The notes under the pieces were generated by a model that searched no databases, had not been told where the DNA came from, and saw nothing but the letters and a program-made list of their open reading frames with translations. The position numbers and the translations under genes are program-made. Positions 49,418 to 59,097 of a stretch of DNA of 64,000 bases are shown here, in pieces. Within the stretch, counting starts at the first letter, position 1. The number at the start of each line of letters is the position of its first letter. The DNA comes from Pseudomonas sp. JQ170C (GTDB taxonomy: Bacteria > Pseudomonadota > Gammaproteobacteria > Pseudomonadales > Pseudomonadaceae), in NCBI RefSeq assembly GCF_035581345.1, contig NZ_CP141608.1, positions 4,618,501-4,682,500 on the forward strand. Direction: 5' to 3'.

Positions 49418-51310
49418 TCAGACGCGGAAGCTGCCTACCAGTTGCTGCAAGCGCCTGGCCTGACGTTCCAGGTCGGCGCAGGCGCCCAGCGTGGTCCGCA
49501 GATTTTCCACACCCCCCAGGTTAAGGGTGTTAATGGCGCTGATTTCCAGGTCCAACGAATCGACCACAGCGGTCTGTTCCTCGGTGGCCGTGGCGACCGA
49601 CTGGTTCATGGCGTCGATCTCGACGATGTGCCGGGTCACGTTGCCAAGGCGCTCGCCCGCCTTGTTGCCGATCTCCACGCTCAGCTCGCTGTAGCGCTGG
49701 CTCTCGACCATGGCGGTCACCGCCTCGCGCGCACCGACTTGCAGCTCAGCGATCATCGCGTGGATTTCCTGCGCTGATTCCCGGGTGCGTTGCGCCAGGC
49801 CGCGCACCTCATCGGCGACTACCGCAAAACCTCGACCGGCCTCGCCGGCGCGGGCGGCTTCGATGGCGGCATTGAGGGCCAGCAGGTTGGTCTGCTCGGA
49901 GATGCCTTTGATCACGTCAAGGATCTGGCCGATGTTCACTGTCTTGCTGTTGAGCTGCTCGATGTTGACGCAGGAGGTGCTGATCTTCGCCGACAGTTCG
50001 TTCATCGCGGCGATGCTGCGCTCGACCACATGACGACCGCCTTCGGCCTGCTGACGCGCGTCCGAGGCCTGGTGCGAAGCGTCGGCGGCGTTGCGCGCGA
50101 TCTCCTGCGCGGCGGCACCCAGTTCGTTGATTGCCGCGGCGACACTGTTGGTGCGGTTGGCCTGCTCGTCGGAGTTGACCATCGACGCGTTCGAGGCATC
50201 CACCACCCGTTTCGCCACGTCGTTGAGCTGGCGGGTTGCCGAGGACACCTCGCTGATCGAGCCGTGGATGCGCTCAACGAAGCGGTTGAAGGCCTCGGCC
50301 AGTTCACCGAACTCATCTCTGGCCTGCGTCGCCAGGCGCTTGGTGAGGTCGCCCTCGCCCTGGGCGATGTCCTGCATGGCGCGGCCCATGGCACGCAGTG
50401 GCTGCATCAGCACGCGGACAAGCATGCTCAGCAGCAGGATGATGCAGACCACGGCAACCAGCGTGGCGATCAGCGCCGAGGTGCGGAACTCGCTGAGCAT
50501 GGCATAGGCCTTGGCCTTGTCCACCGAGATGCCCACGTACCAGTCCACCGTCGGCAAGCCGCGTACCGGCGAGAAGGTCAGGATGTGCGTGCCTTCGGCG
50601 GACGCGACTTCGCTGAAGCCGGCGGCCGGTGACACAGCATCCTGCGGGTAAAGGTCACGCAGGTTCTTCATCACCTTGTCCTGCTCCGGGTGCACCAGCA
50701 CCTTGCCGTCGGCGCCGACCAGGAAGGCGTAGCCGATGCCGTCGAAATCCAGGGCGTTGATGATGTTCACCAGGGTGTCCAGGCTCAGGTCACCGCCCAC
50801 CACGCCCAGCAGTTGCTCCTGTTGCCGGAGTGGAACGGCGATGGTCAGCATCAGTTGGCTGTCGGTCGCATCCTGATAAGGCTCGGTGACAACCGTGCCT
50901 TGGCTGTCCCGGGCGGCCTCGTACCAGGGGCGCAGTCGCGGGTCGTAACCCTCGGGTGGCGGAGGATCGTTCGCCGACATCTGGAAGGTCCCGTCGGCTC
51001 GGCCCAGGTAGGCATGGGCGAAACTGTCGCGCATCACCTGCAGTGCCAGGTTCTGGCTGGCATCGCGCTCGACGCCCTGCTGGACAATGCCCTGCGCGGC
51101 CTGCTCGATCAGCGCCAGGCGCCCGCCGAGCCAGAGCTGCACGGTGTTGGCGGCCTGCCGCCCGGCATTCTGCAAGCGGCTCTCCAGGCTGCGCCCGAGC
51201 GCGGCCTGCAAGTGTGCGTCGTTGTACAAGGTGAATACGGTGAAGCTGGCGACTACCAGCAATGAGGTGGCCAGCAGCAGCTTGCTGCCAAAGCCGAAGG
51301 GGCGGGTCAT
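49418..51310 (-). CDS. Methyl-accepting chemotaxis protein with dCache ligand domain
   Basis: 630 residues. First membrane segment about 10-28, periplasmic double Cache domain about 35-270, second membrane segment about 283-303, HAMP, then the signalling domain with the conserved hairpin [20 protein letters not shown]. The Cache domain has RLRPWYEAA, then [13 protein letters not shown] and GGDLSLDTL. These match the R-x2-WY ... Y ... D pattern of amino-acid-binding dCache receptors. It lies between the 3-hydroxyanthranilate and kynureninase genes, so tryptophan- or kynurenine-type ligands are worth testing. Confidence 0.92.
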   Translation of the reverse strand: MTRPFGFGSKLLLATSLLVVASFTVFTLYNDAHLQAALGRSLESRLQNAGRQAANTVQLWLGGRLALIEQAAQGIVQQGVERDASQNLALQVMRDSFAHAYLGRADGTFQMSANDPPPPEGYDPRLRPWYEAARDSQGTVVTEPYQDATDSQLMLTIAVPLRQQEQLLGVVGGDLSLDTLVNIINALDFDGIGYAFLVGADGKVLVHPEQDKVMKNLRDLYPQDAVSPAAGFSEVASAEGTHILTFSPVRGLPTVDWYVGISVDKAKAYAMLSEFRTSALIATLVAVVCIILLLSMLVRVLMQPLRAMGRAMQDIAQGEGDLTKRLATQARDEFGELAEAFNRFVERIHGSISEVSSATRQLNDVAKRVVDASNASMVNSDEQANRTNSVAAAINELGAAAQEIARNAADASHQASDARQQAEGGRHVVERSIAAMNELSAKISTSCVNIEQLNSKTVNIGQILDVIKGISEQTNLLALNAAIEAARAGEAGRGFAVVADEVRGLAQRTRESAQEIHAMIAELQVGAREAVTAMVESQRYSELSVEIGNKAGERLGNVTRHIVEIDAMNQSVATATEEQTAVVDSLDLEISAINTLNLGGVENLRTTLGACADLERQARRLQQLVGSFRV

Positions 51311-51403
51311 GGGTGGCTTCCGGTCAGGAGGCTGGACGCTCGACCGGCCGCCCAGCCCGGCAAGAAAGGCGCATCCCCGGCGACTGCCGGAGATGCGGGG
51401 GGG

Positions 51404-52465
51404 TTAGAACTTGATGCGCACGCCGAGCTGCATGCCTTGCGGGTTCTCGTTCGGCAGCGGGCTGTCCAGGCTCCAGCTGACCGGGTAGCGGATCTCGCTG
51501 TCACGGGTGTGATGGATGTAGGCGTAAACCCCGTAGAGGTCGATGCTCTTGTCGTAGTTGTAGATGTAGCCAACGCTGATCGCTGCGGCATCGCTCAGCG
51601 CTTCATCTTTGCGGTCGTCCTTGTAGATGAAGCTGACCGTGGCGTTGTGCTTGTTGCCGAAGTTGTGGCGCAGGCCCAGTTGCAGGTCGCTGCCGTTGGA
51701 GGCGAAATCCACCCAGGGGGCGTAGGCGTAGTAGCCCACGTAGCGGTGGTAGACCGCCGACAGATCGGTCCGGCCCATGCTGTACACCGCGGTCAGGTAG
51801 GCGTCGGTGGACTGCTCCATGGTGTGCTTGTCCCACAGATTGCGCTGGTACTTGCGGTCCACGGCGGCCGAGAAATACCAGGGGCTGTCGGTCCAGCGAT
51901 CCACGGCGACGCTGATGACCTGCCCATCGCGGCTACCATCGTCCTCACCGTCGGTGACGCCACCACGGAACTCGTAACCGTTGATGCGCGGGCTGATGTA
52001 CATCAGCAGGCCGTTTTCACGCCACGGTGCGTAGAACACCATTACGTTGCTGATCAGGCTGTAGTCGTTGTTGTACAGCGGGTCGGCGTAGCCATAAGCG
52101 TTGGCGGACGGGGTGTCCCGGCGGCCTGCGCTCAGCGTCCCCCAGCGCTTGGAAATGACCTCGAAATAGGTCTCGCGCTTGCCGATGTCGTCATCAGAAT
52201 GGGGGTTGTACTGCGCCTGATAGATCCAGTTCAGCGACAGGTCCTCGGTGACCGCTTCCTGCATGTGCAGTTGCAGGCGGTTGGCGCTCAAGCCACCGCC
52301 GTTGGCACGCTCCTCGGTGTGACCGCCGGACTTGGCCACCTCGTAGTTGACGTCGATCACCCCGGAAAGCTCGATAACGTCGATGCCCGAGACGTCCTTG
52401 AGGTCCGCGATGTCCGCGCAGGCGTAGCCGCTCATCAGCGGCAGAATGAGTAAAAGTTTGCGCAT
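51404..52465 (-). CDS. Outer-membrane porin, small Gram-negative porin type
   Basis: 353 residues from the ATG at 52465; the frame extends to 52636 without homology. A signal peptide (MRKLLLILPLMSGYACA) precedes DIADLKDVSG. Alternating aromatic strands and the C-terminal QLGVRIKF, ending in Phe, mark a beta-barrel. It resembles 16-strand general porins in style, but the family is not certain. It lies 94 bp before the chemoreceptor and 97 bp after the LVIVD gene on the same strand. Confidence 0.8.
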   Translation of the reverse strand: MRKLLLILPLMSGYACADIADLKDVSGIDVIELSGVIDVNYEVAKSGGHTEERANGGGLSANRLQLHMQEAVTEDLSLNWIYQAQYNPHSDDDIGKRETYFEVISKRWGTLSAGRRDTPSANAYGYADPLYNNDYSLISNVMVFYAPWRENGLLMYISPRINGYEFRGGVTDGEDDGSRDGQVISVAVDRWTDSPWYFSAAVDRKYQRNLWDKHTMEQSTDAYLTAVYSMGRTDLSAVYHRYVGYYAYAPWVDFASNGSDLQLGLRHNFGNKHNATVSFIYKDDRKDEALSDAAAISVGYIYNYDKSIDLYGVYAYIHHTRDSEIRYPVSWSLDSPLPNENPQGMQLGVRIKF

Positions 52466-52562
52466 TGGATGCTCCGATCGAACAAGTAGAGGCTCGCGGC
52501 AGCACTCCCCTGCTGCCGCGGCCTGATTTCTTATTGGTATTACTGTTCTTGCGGGGGCTGGA

Positions 52563-54323
52563 TCAGTCCCGGGACGGCCAGATCTTCTGCGGCGCCGCGA
52601 AGCTCGGCTCGCCCAGCAACGGGGTCGACAGCGCATAGAAGCCGTGGTTGGTGAAGACCCAGATCAGGTTGCGGTCGTACTCGGTGTAGGTGCCGTGGGT
52701 GAGGTTGCCCATGGCCCAGCTCACGACGTTCTTGGTGTCGTACGGCGGCACGAAGTAGGCCGCGATGGTCGGCTTGTCCGGGTTGCGCACATCGAACACC
52801 TGGACGCCGGCGTTGTAGTAGGCGTACGGCAGGATGCCGTCACGCGATATCCCGGGCTGGGTGTAGTAACCACTGCGTTTCGGACCGAAGCTGCCCTTGC
52901 GCTGGCAGAAGTCGGTGAACTCGGCATCGGCCGGCGGCGTCGGTGTCGGCAGGGTGTGCTTGATGGTCGGCTTGGTCGGGTTGCTGACATCCACGGCGTA
53001 GATCGGCTTCTGCGCCTCGTAGCAGTCCTCGGTCAGCGGGTAGCCGCTGAAGTAGATCAGTCCGGTCTTCTCCACCTGGCTCACATCGATGCCGTCGCCT
53101 TCAGTGCCGGCCACGCTGACGGGGAAATCGAGATGGCCGACCACCTTGAGGTTCGCCGAGTCGGTGATGTCGACCACGTACAGGCCCATGCCACCCATGG
53201 CCGCATAACCGTACTTGCCGCCCTGCTCCACCGGCTTGGGGATGAACAGCGACGCCCGCGATCCCATCCAGGACGCACGGTTGCCCGAGCGTGGGTTGGC
53301 CTTGAACACTGCCTCGTGCTCAGGGTCGCCGATAATCTGGCCCGGCACGGTCAGCATGTCGAGCAGCTTGGGGTTGCTCGGGTCGGACATGTCCCAGGAC
53401 TGATAGCCGGAGTTGTACAGGTCGTTGGGGTACTCGGTGAGTGCGTACTTGTCGCTCGGTGCAGCCGCCACGTACATCACATCGCCGCCGAAATAGGCAG
53501 GAATGTCACGTACCCCGGAACCTTCCTGCTCGCCGATTGGCGCATCCGGATGCTCGATGTCGGTGGTGCGGGTGGCGATCAGCTTCCAGTCCTGGGGCAG
53601 CGGGCCGTTCATCTCGTAAACCTTGAAGCCCTTGAGGTGCTTGGACTTGCGGATGGCTTCGACCTTGTCCGGCTCACGATACTTGTCGCTCAGGACGCCA
53701 AAGCGGCGGGTCTCGAAGGACTGCACCATGATGTTCTTGCCAAGCTTCTTGTTCCACTGGATCGACGCGGCGCCGAAGAAGTCGTCCGCCGGGTAGGGGT
53801 TGACCTCCTCACCCGGGCCATCCCCCCCCCAGGGTGCGCCCTTGGACAGCACGACCTTCACGTCCTTGGGATTGGTGATGTCAAAGATCTTCAGGTCGCG
53901 ACGCACGTACTGGTAGAGGTAGCGCTTGCCGCCGAAGTCGACGATGTTCTGCCAGGTGTGGAAGGGCTCGACCGCGATGGGGTAGTAGGCCTCCACCTTC
54001 ATGTTCTTGATGTAGCTCTTGGTATCCCAGTGATCCAGCTCGCCGGGGAATGGCTTGCCTTCATGGGAGAAAGGCGTGGCCACTGGCCAGATGAACTTGC
54101 CGGTGGCTTTGTCCATGCCATAGCTGCCCGGTGTCGGTGCCGGCGGAATGCGCTCCGGGCCCAGCTCGGTCAGACGCTTGACGAGGGGATCGGTGATGTT
54201 CATCGGAGCATGCTCTTCGGCATGCAGGCCAGCACTGGCGAAGAGGCCAACCACCAGCGAAAGCGCCAGGCGGCAGCGTTTATGTGGATTGGCAGGTTTA
54301 ACAGGGAGCTGCATTGTTTTCAT
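52563..54323 (-). CDS. LVIVD-repeat secreted beta-propeller protein
   Basis: 586 residues. The N-terminal signal peptide has a basic lead and LALSLVVGLFASAGLHA before EEHAP. The body holds LVIVD-type repeats (RRDLKIFDITNPKDVKVV, GMGLYVVDITDSANLKVV, PIYAVDVSNPTKPTI, GVQVFDVRNPDKPTI), each a blade of a predicted propeller, so the protein is probably periplasmic or surface-exposed. No catalytic motif is recognised. Paired with porin genes on both sides, it may process or bind a substrate outside the inner membrane; this is inference. Confidence 0.8.
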   Translation of the reverse strand: MKTMQLPVKPANPHKRCRLALSLVVGLFASAGLHAEEHAPMNITDPLVKRLTELGPERIPPAPTPGSYGMDKATGKFIWPVATPFSHEGKPFPGELDHWDTKSYIKNMKVEAYYPIAVEPFHTWQNIVDFGGKRYLYQYVRRDLKIFDITNPKDVKVVLSKGAPWGGDGPGEEVNPYPADDFFGAASIQWNKKLGKNIMVQSFETRRFGVLSDKYREPDKVEAIRKSKHLKGFKVYEMNGPLPQDWKLIATRTTDIEHPDAPIGEQEGSGVRDIPAYFGGDVMYVAAAPSDKYALTEYPNDLYNSGYQSWDMSDPSNPKLLDMLTVPGQIIGDPEHEAVFKANPRSGNRASWMGSRASLFIPKPVEQGGKYGYAAMGGMGLYVVDITDSANLKVVGHLDFPVSVAGTEGDGIDVSQVEKTGLIYFSGYPLTEDCYEAQKPIYAVDVSNPTKPTIKHTLPTPTPPADAEFTDFCQRKGSFGPKRSGYYTQPGISRDGILPYAYYNAGVQVFDVRNPDKPTIAAYFVPPYDTKNVVSWAMGNLTHGTYTEYDRNLIWVFTNHGFYALSTPLLGEPSFAAPQKIWPSRD

Positions 54324-54442
54324 TATTTACTCCGTTTGGTAATGCCCCATCGGGCAATCTTTGCGTTTCACCACTTCCGGAATCCTTTCCGAGCTACTTC
54401 TTCGTGTTCGTTGCCCGTGGACAGGCCGCCTCGCGCGAGGCG

Positions 54443-55771
54443 TCAGAAGATCTCCAGCGGGTAATCGGTAATGAGTCGAAAATCATCGAGGTCGCCGGAA
54501 CCCTGCCCGGCATCGGCGCGATGCCAGGCCTGACGCAGCCGGAAACTCACCCCCTTGGCCGGCCCGGACGCCACCACGTAGCGCAACTCCAGGTTGGTTT
54601 CCCGATGCGAGCCGTCGTCGCCATAGCGCCCGGCGTAGGGACTGCCGACCGGAATCGCGCTGCCATCGATCTGGTCGCCCTGGATGTAGCGGACCATCAG
54701 CGAGCCGCCAGGCAGCCCCAGCCCCGCGAACGAATAGTCGTAGCGAACCTGCCAGGAGCGCTCGTGGGGCCCGTTGAAGTCGGAGAACTGGGCCGAGTTG
54801 GGCAGCCAGATGGAGGCCCCCTGGTCGTTGCCGTTACGACCTTTGCGGTCGTTGTCGCCCACGCCCAGGTAGTCAAAAGGGGTGTCGCCGCGGACCTTCT
54901 GCAGCCCGAGCAGCAGGCGATGGCTCCCCAGGCGCAGGTAGGTCGAGGCCCCCAGTGTCAGGTTGTCGATCTCGCCGGCCCGCGCCGCGCCGGTCTCGGT
55001 GGTCCGGTACAGGGTCAGGTTCAGCCCTGCTTCGCGCTGGTCTTCCAGCACAAAGTGCGAATTCAGGTTTGCGTAGCCCTGGTACCAGATGTCCTCGAAT
55101 TTCGCGCCGTACAGCGCCAGGGAGTGCCCCGGCGCCCACTGCCAGGTAGCGCCGGCATAGTCGGCGCGCGGTGTGGTGACCTCGGCCATGACCGCCCACA
55201 GGTCACCGTCGGCGTTGGTGGTCACCGGGCTGGTGGCCGAGGTGAAATGGCCGGCCTGCACATCCAGGTCGTCGCGTTCCCGGCTGCGCAGGCTCAGGCC
55301 GGTGGCGGTCTGCGGCACGATGCGAAAGTGGCTGACGCCGAATACCGGGGTGTCCGGACGCTGCTCGCCAACCTTGAGTTCGGTCTTCGACAGCCGCAGC
55401 TTCAGCGCCGCGCCGGCCTTGGCGTACTCGTCGGCCGGCTCGCCGTCATCGTGCACCGGCAGGTTGCGGGTGCCGGTCTTGCCCGCCGAGGCATCCAGCT
55501 TGAGACCCTGGTAGATGAACGCATCGATCCCGACACCGAGGGTGCCGGGGGTGAAGCCGGAGCTGAAGTCCAGGTTGATGCCCTGGGTCCAGTCGCGCTG
55601 GTCGGGGCGCCCCTCCTCCTTGCTGCGATTGAAGTAGGAGTTGCGCAACAACAGCTTGAGCTGGCTGCCCTCGACGAGACTGCCCCAGCCCTCGGCGGAC
55701 ACCGTCGCCGCACAGGCCGGCAGGGCCAGAAGGCCAGGAATCAGGGACAGGGCTGAGCAAAATGCGCGCAT
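54443..55771 (-). CDS. OprD-family outer-membrane porin
   Basis: 442 residues with a signal peptide (MRAFCSALSLIPGLLALPAC, then AA). OprD landmarks are KLLLRNSYFNRSKEEG, KTELKVGEQRPDTPVFGVSH, YDYSFAGLGLPGGSLMVRY and a C-terminal DYPLEIF. It is a paralogue of the porin at 15276 with clear divergence. Proximity to an APC permease and kynureninase suggests uptake of an aromatic amino-acid derivative or aromatic acid. Confidence 0.94.
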   Translation of the reverse strand: MRAFCSALSLIPGLLALPACAATVSAEGWGSLVEGSQLKLLLRNSYFNRSKEEGRPDQRDWTQGINLDFSSGFTPGTLGVGIDAFIYQGLKLDASAGKTGTRNLPVHDDGEPADEYAKAGAALKLRLSKTELKVGEQRPDTPVFGVSHFRIVPQTATGLSLRSRERDDLDVQAGHFTSATSPVTTNADGDLWAVMAEVTTPRADYAGATWQWAPGHSLALYGAKFEDIWYQGYANLNSHFVLEDQREAGLNLTLYRTTETGAARAGEIDNLTLGASTYLRLGSHRLLLGLQKVRGDTPFDYLGVGDNDRKGRNGNDQGASIWLPNSAQFSDFNGPHERSWQVRYDYSFAGLGLPGGSLMVRYIQGDQIDGSAIPVGSPYAGRYGDDGSHRETNLELRYVVASGPAKGVSFRLRQAWHRADAGQGSGDLDDFRLITDYPLEIF

Positions 55772-55899
55772 AACATCCTCGTACCACTTGAATGCTCGAG
55801 GTGAGCGGGCAAGCCGCTCCCCACCCGGACGGCGAAGCGCCCGGGGACTGATTTTTCAGGGAATGGATGGCCCGATCCAAGGATCAGGCCGGATCAGGC

Positions 55900-57315
55900 T
55901 CAGTGCCGAATCGGCAGCGGGCTGGGCGCCTCACCATCGACGGGCCGGGACCTGCGCAAGCGCAGGAAGTAGATCAACGCCATCACCAGCAGGAAGGGCA
56001 CTCCGCAGACCAGGGTCAGGAAGAACTCCTCGGTGAACAGCGTGGTCAGCATCACCGCCAGCATCAGCAGCAGGCCGGCCAGGCTGGTCCAGGGGTAGCC
56101 CCACAGACGGAACTCCAGGGACGCGCTGTCCTGACGACGACGGAAGAACAGGTGGGTGAGGAAGATTCCGGCCCAAGTGAACATCGCGCCGAACATGGCA
56201 ATCGACATCATCAGGGTGAAGGCGTCCTTCGGATAGGCGATGTACAGCAAGGTGCCCAGACCGATCCCCAGCGACGACAGCAGCAGGGCCGGCAGCGGCA
56301 CGCCCCGAGCACTCACCCGGCCGAACACTGCCGGCGCCTGGCCAGCTCGCGCCAGGCTGAACATCAGCCGCGAGGTGATGTACAGCTGGCTGTTCATCGC
56401 CGACAGCGCCGCGATCAGGATGACCGCGTTGAACACCGCTCCGGCATAGGGAACGCCGGTGGCATGCATCACCGTGACGAATGGGCTCTGGCCACCGTTG
56501 TTCTGCCCCCAGGGCAGGATCGCCAGGACCAGCGCGATGGTCAGCAGATAGAACAACACCAGGCGCACCACCGTGATGCGGAAGGCCTTGGTGACCGCCC
56601 GCTTGGGGTCCTTGGCCTCCCCCGCCGCCACCGCGATCATCTCGATGCTGAGGTAGCTGAAGAACGCCACGATGACCGCCACCCAGGTGCCCCACATGCC
56701 GTTGGGGAAGAAGCCACGATCATTCGTATAGTTGGCAAAGCCGATGGACGAATCCGCCGGCGCGCCATAAACCACCCAGGCGCCCAAGAGGATGAAGGCG
56801 ACGATGGCGCACAGCTTGAGCAGAGAGAACACGTACTCGATTGCACCGAAGACCTTGACGCTGAAGAGGTTGATCAACACCAGCGCCGTCGAGAAGGTGA
56901 CCATCCAGTAACCGCCCGGCACGTCCGGGAACCAGTACTTCATGTACATGGCCGCCGCGGTGATCTCGGTGCCCACCGCAAAGACAATGGACGCCCAGTA
57001 CGCATAGCGAATGAGGAAGCCGAACCAGGGCGCCACGTAGAACTCGGCGAAGGAGCCGAAGGAGCCTGAAGTCGGGTGGCGGACGGTCATTTCCGCCAGG
57101 CAGCCCATCAGCAGCAGCGCGATCACCGCACCGATGCCGTAACTCAGCAGCACGCTGGGGCCGGCAAAGCCGATGGCAAAGCCACTGCCCAGGAACAGCC
57201 CGGTGCCGATGGCGCCACCGATGGCAATCATCGATAGCTGGCCGCTGCTCAAGCTTTGTTTCAGGCCCTGCTCGCGCTGGACCAGGTTATCGAAAGAGCT
57301 TGTTGTTTTTGTCAT
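55900..57315 (-). CDS. APC-family amino-acid permease (aromatic/GABA permease type)
   Basis: 471 residues from the ATG at 57315; an upstream TTG at 57339 is in frame but weaker. About 12 membrane helices, opening with LKQSLSSGQLSMIAIGGAIG and TGLFLGSGFAI, the classical AAT-family start. Carries amino acids with proton symport at the inner membrane. The gene lies 31 bp after kynureninase on the same strand, so tryptophan or kynurenine is the likely cargo. Confidence 0.92.
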   Translation of the reverse strand: MTKTTSSFDNLVQREQGLKQSLSSGQLSMIAIGGAIGTGLFLGSGFAIGFAGPSVLLSYGIGAVIALLLMGCLAEMTVRHPTSGSFGSFAEFYVAPWFGFLIRYAYWASIVFAVGTEITAAAMYMKYWFPDVPGGYWMVTFSTALVLINLFSVKVFGAIEYVFSLLKLCAIVAFILLGAWVVYGAPADSSIGFANYTNDRGFFPNGMWGTWVAVIVAFFSYLSIEMIAVAAGEAKDPKRAVTKAFRITVVRLVLFYLLTIALVLAILPWGQNNGGQSPFVTVMHATGVPYAGAVFNAVILIAALSAMNSQLYITSRLMFSLARAGQAPAVFGRVSARGVPLPALLLSSLGIGLGTLLYIAYPKDAFTLMMSIAMFGAMFTWAGIFLTHLFFRRRQDSASLEFRLWGYPWTSLAGLLLMLAVMLTTLFTEEFFLTLVCGVPFLLVMALIYFLRLRRSRPVDGEAPSPLPIRH

Positions 57316-57346
57316 GTTCGAGTGCTCAGGTCTGGTCAAGAAGGGA

Positions 57347-58591
57347 TCAGGTCACCGACTTCCTGGCGATGAAACGCGGCGCATTCCATTCGCCGCTTGC
57401 GAGTACCTCGCGCAGCGCCTGGACGCTGTCCCAAATGTCCACGTAGCTGTTGTAGAGCGGGGCGAAGCCAAAGCGCAGGATGTCCGGGGCACGGAAGTCG
57501 CCGATCACCCCGCGGGCGATCAGTGCTTGCATCACCGGGTAGGCATTGGCATGCGCCAGCGACACTTGGCTGCCGCGTTGCGCGGCATCGCGCGGCGAGC
57601 GCAGCTCCACGTCCAGGCCAACCAACTGCTCGTCGCAGAGCTGGATGAACAGATCGCACAGGGCGACGCTCTTGTTGCGCAGCACCTGCATGTCGACGCC
57701 GTCGAACACCTCCAGCGAGGCTTCCAGGGCCAGGATGCCCAACTGGGGAGCAGTGCCCACCAGCATGCGGTCGATGGTCGGGTGCGCCTCGTAGTCGTGG
57801 GTGAAGTCGAACGGCCGGGCATGGCCGTGCCAGCCGGTCAGCGGTTGACGCACATGCGGGATGTGGCGTTCGGCGACAAACACGAAAGCGGGCGCACCGG
57901 GGCCGCCGTTCAAGTACTTGTAGCCACAACCGACGGCGAAGTCGGCCTGCACACCGTTCAGGTCGATCGGCATGGCACCGGCGGAGTGGCACAGGTCCCA
58001 GACCACCAGGGCCCCGACTTCGTGGGCACGCGCCGTGATGGCGGCCATGTCGTAGCGGCGGCCGGACTTGTAGTTCACATGGGTCAGGGAAAGGATCGCG
58101 ACCTCTTCATTCAGCGCCGCCAGCACCTCGTCCGGCTCGACGCAACGCAGCTCGCAACCGGTGAGTTCGGCCACGCCGGAGGCGACATAGACGTCAGTCG
58201 GGAAGTTGCCCCGCTCGCCGAGGATCACCTTGCGTCCCGACTGCATACGGGTAGCCGCCACCAGCACCTTGAACAGGTTGATGGAGGTGGAGTCGGCGAC
58301 GATCACCTCATTGGCACCGGCACCGATCAACCGGGCAATCTTGCCGCCGGCGCGCTGCGGCGCGGGGTACCAGTCGGCATCATTCCAGGAGCGAATCAGG
58401 CCGTGGGCCCACTCCTGCTTCAGCACGCGTTCAATGCGCGCAGGGACATGAGCGGGCATGGCCCCCAAGGAGTTGCCATCGAGATAGATCTCGCCCGATG
58501 GAAGATCAAAACGCGCACGCGAGTTGCCCAGGGGGTCATCGTGATCGAGACGTTCAAAATGCTCGCGGGTGAGCGGGACGGACAAAGACAT
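57347..58591 (-). CDS. kynU: Kynureninase
   Basis: 414 residues, PLP enzyme of fold type I. The Schiff-base Lys is K225 in GYKYLNGGPGAPAF, with D199 in VVWDLCHSAG for the pyridine nitrogen. YLDGNSLGAMP and IRSWNDADWYPAP are typical. It splits kynurenine to anthranilate and alanine, or 3-hydroxykynurenine to 3-hydroxyanthranilate, the NbaC substrate. AGAGGAACTCGC precedes the ATG. kynA, kynB and a kynurenine 3-monooxygenase gene are absent from the window. Confidence 0.96.
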   Translation of the reverse strand: MSLSVPLTREHFERLDHDDPLGNSRARFDLPSGEIYLDGNSLGAMPAHVPARIERVLKQEWAHGLIRSWNDADWYPAPQRAGGKIARLIGAGANEVIVADSTSINLFKVLVAATRMQSGRKVILGERGNFPTDVYVASGVAELTGCELRCVEPDEVLAALNEEVAILSLTHVNYKSGRRYDMAAITARAHEVGALVVWDLCHSAGAMPIDLNGVQADFAVGCGYKYLNGGPGAPAFVFVAERHIPHVRQPLTGWHGHARPFDFTHDYEAHPTIDRMLVGTAPQLGILALEASLEVFDGVDMQVLRNKSVALCDLFIQLCDEQLVGLDVELRSPRDAAQRGSQVSLAHANAYPVMQALIARGVIGDFRAPDILRFGFAPLYNSYVDIWDSVQALREVLASGEWNAPRFIARKSVT

Positions 58592-58752
58592 GCGAGTTCC
58601 TCTAATACTTGTTCTTTTAGAAAGGAGCGGCGGCCGCTAATCGGCGTAGCCATGCAAGGGCTCACAGCAGTGCTGCTCGACGCATCCCGGTGCATGGAGG
58701 GGATGTTACTCCCAGCCGTGAATTACCTATAAATAGAAAGAAGGGTCTTAGC

Positions 58753-58769
58753 TATTACGCCTGGTAATA
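58753..58769. promoter_or_regulatory. Candidate operator palindrome upstream of kynU
   Basis: TATTAC-GCCTG-GTAATA is a perfect 6-bp inverted repeat with a 5-bp centre, about 160 bp upstream of the kynU start. Pseudomonas kynU genes are controlled by the Lrp/AsnC-type KynR, whose sites are short AT-rich dyads of this sort; the link is inference. Confidence 0.35.
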
Positions 58770-58883
58770 CATGAACCGACTGTACGCTCGGCGCTGGCTG
58801 ACAGACGAGGTGATGGCGGGGCTGAGCACATTGGCCTGATGGCGTGGAGGGGGTAAAGCGGGAGGGGTGTTGCGGCATGCGGC

Positions 58884-59063
58884 CTCTCGCGGGGCAAGCC
58901 CGCTCCTACCGGGTCAGGTCGCTGACGCTGTGCAGATTTTTTTGGAATCCGTGCAATCGGTGGGAGCGGGCTTGCCCCGCGAGAGGCCGGTACATCCGGC
59001 CACGTTGGTGTTGTCTGGTATACGGCCGCTAGGCGGCCGATCGCGGGCAAGCCCGCGCCTACC
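58884..59063. repeat. Cluster of three REP sequences
   Basis: CTCGCGGGGCAAGCCCGCTC (near 58886) faces GGGAGCGGGCTTGCCCCGCG (near 58961), forming a REPIN. A third, TCGCGGGCAAGCCCGCGCC, lies near 59041. They fill the convergence-free gap between kynU and the heme receptor end; 58770-59097 holds no gene. Confidence 0.85.
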
Positions 59064-59097
59064 GGTTCAGTGCAAAACAGCCGCACCTCACATCCGA

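Noticed and set aside
52644..54464. A 606-codon plus-strand open frame
   Set aside because: Antisense shadow of the LVIVD gene, whose signal peptide and repeats are clear on the other strand.
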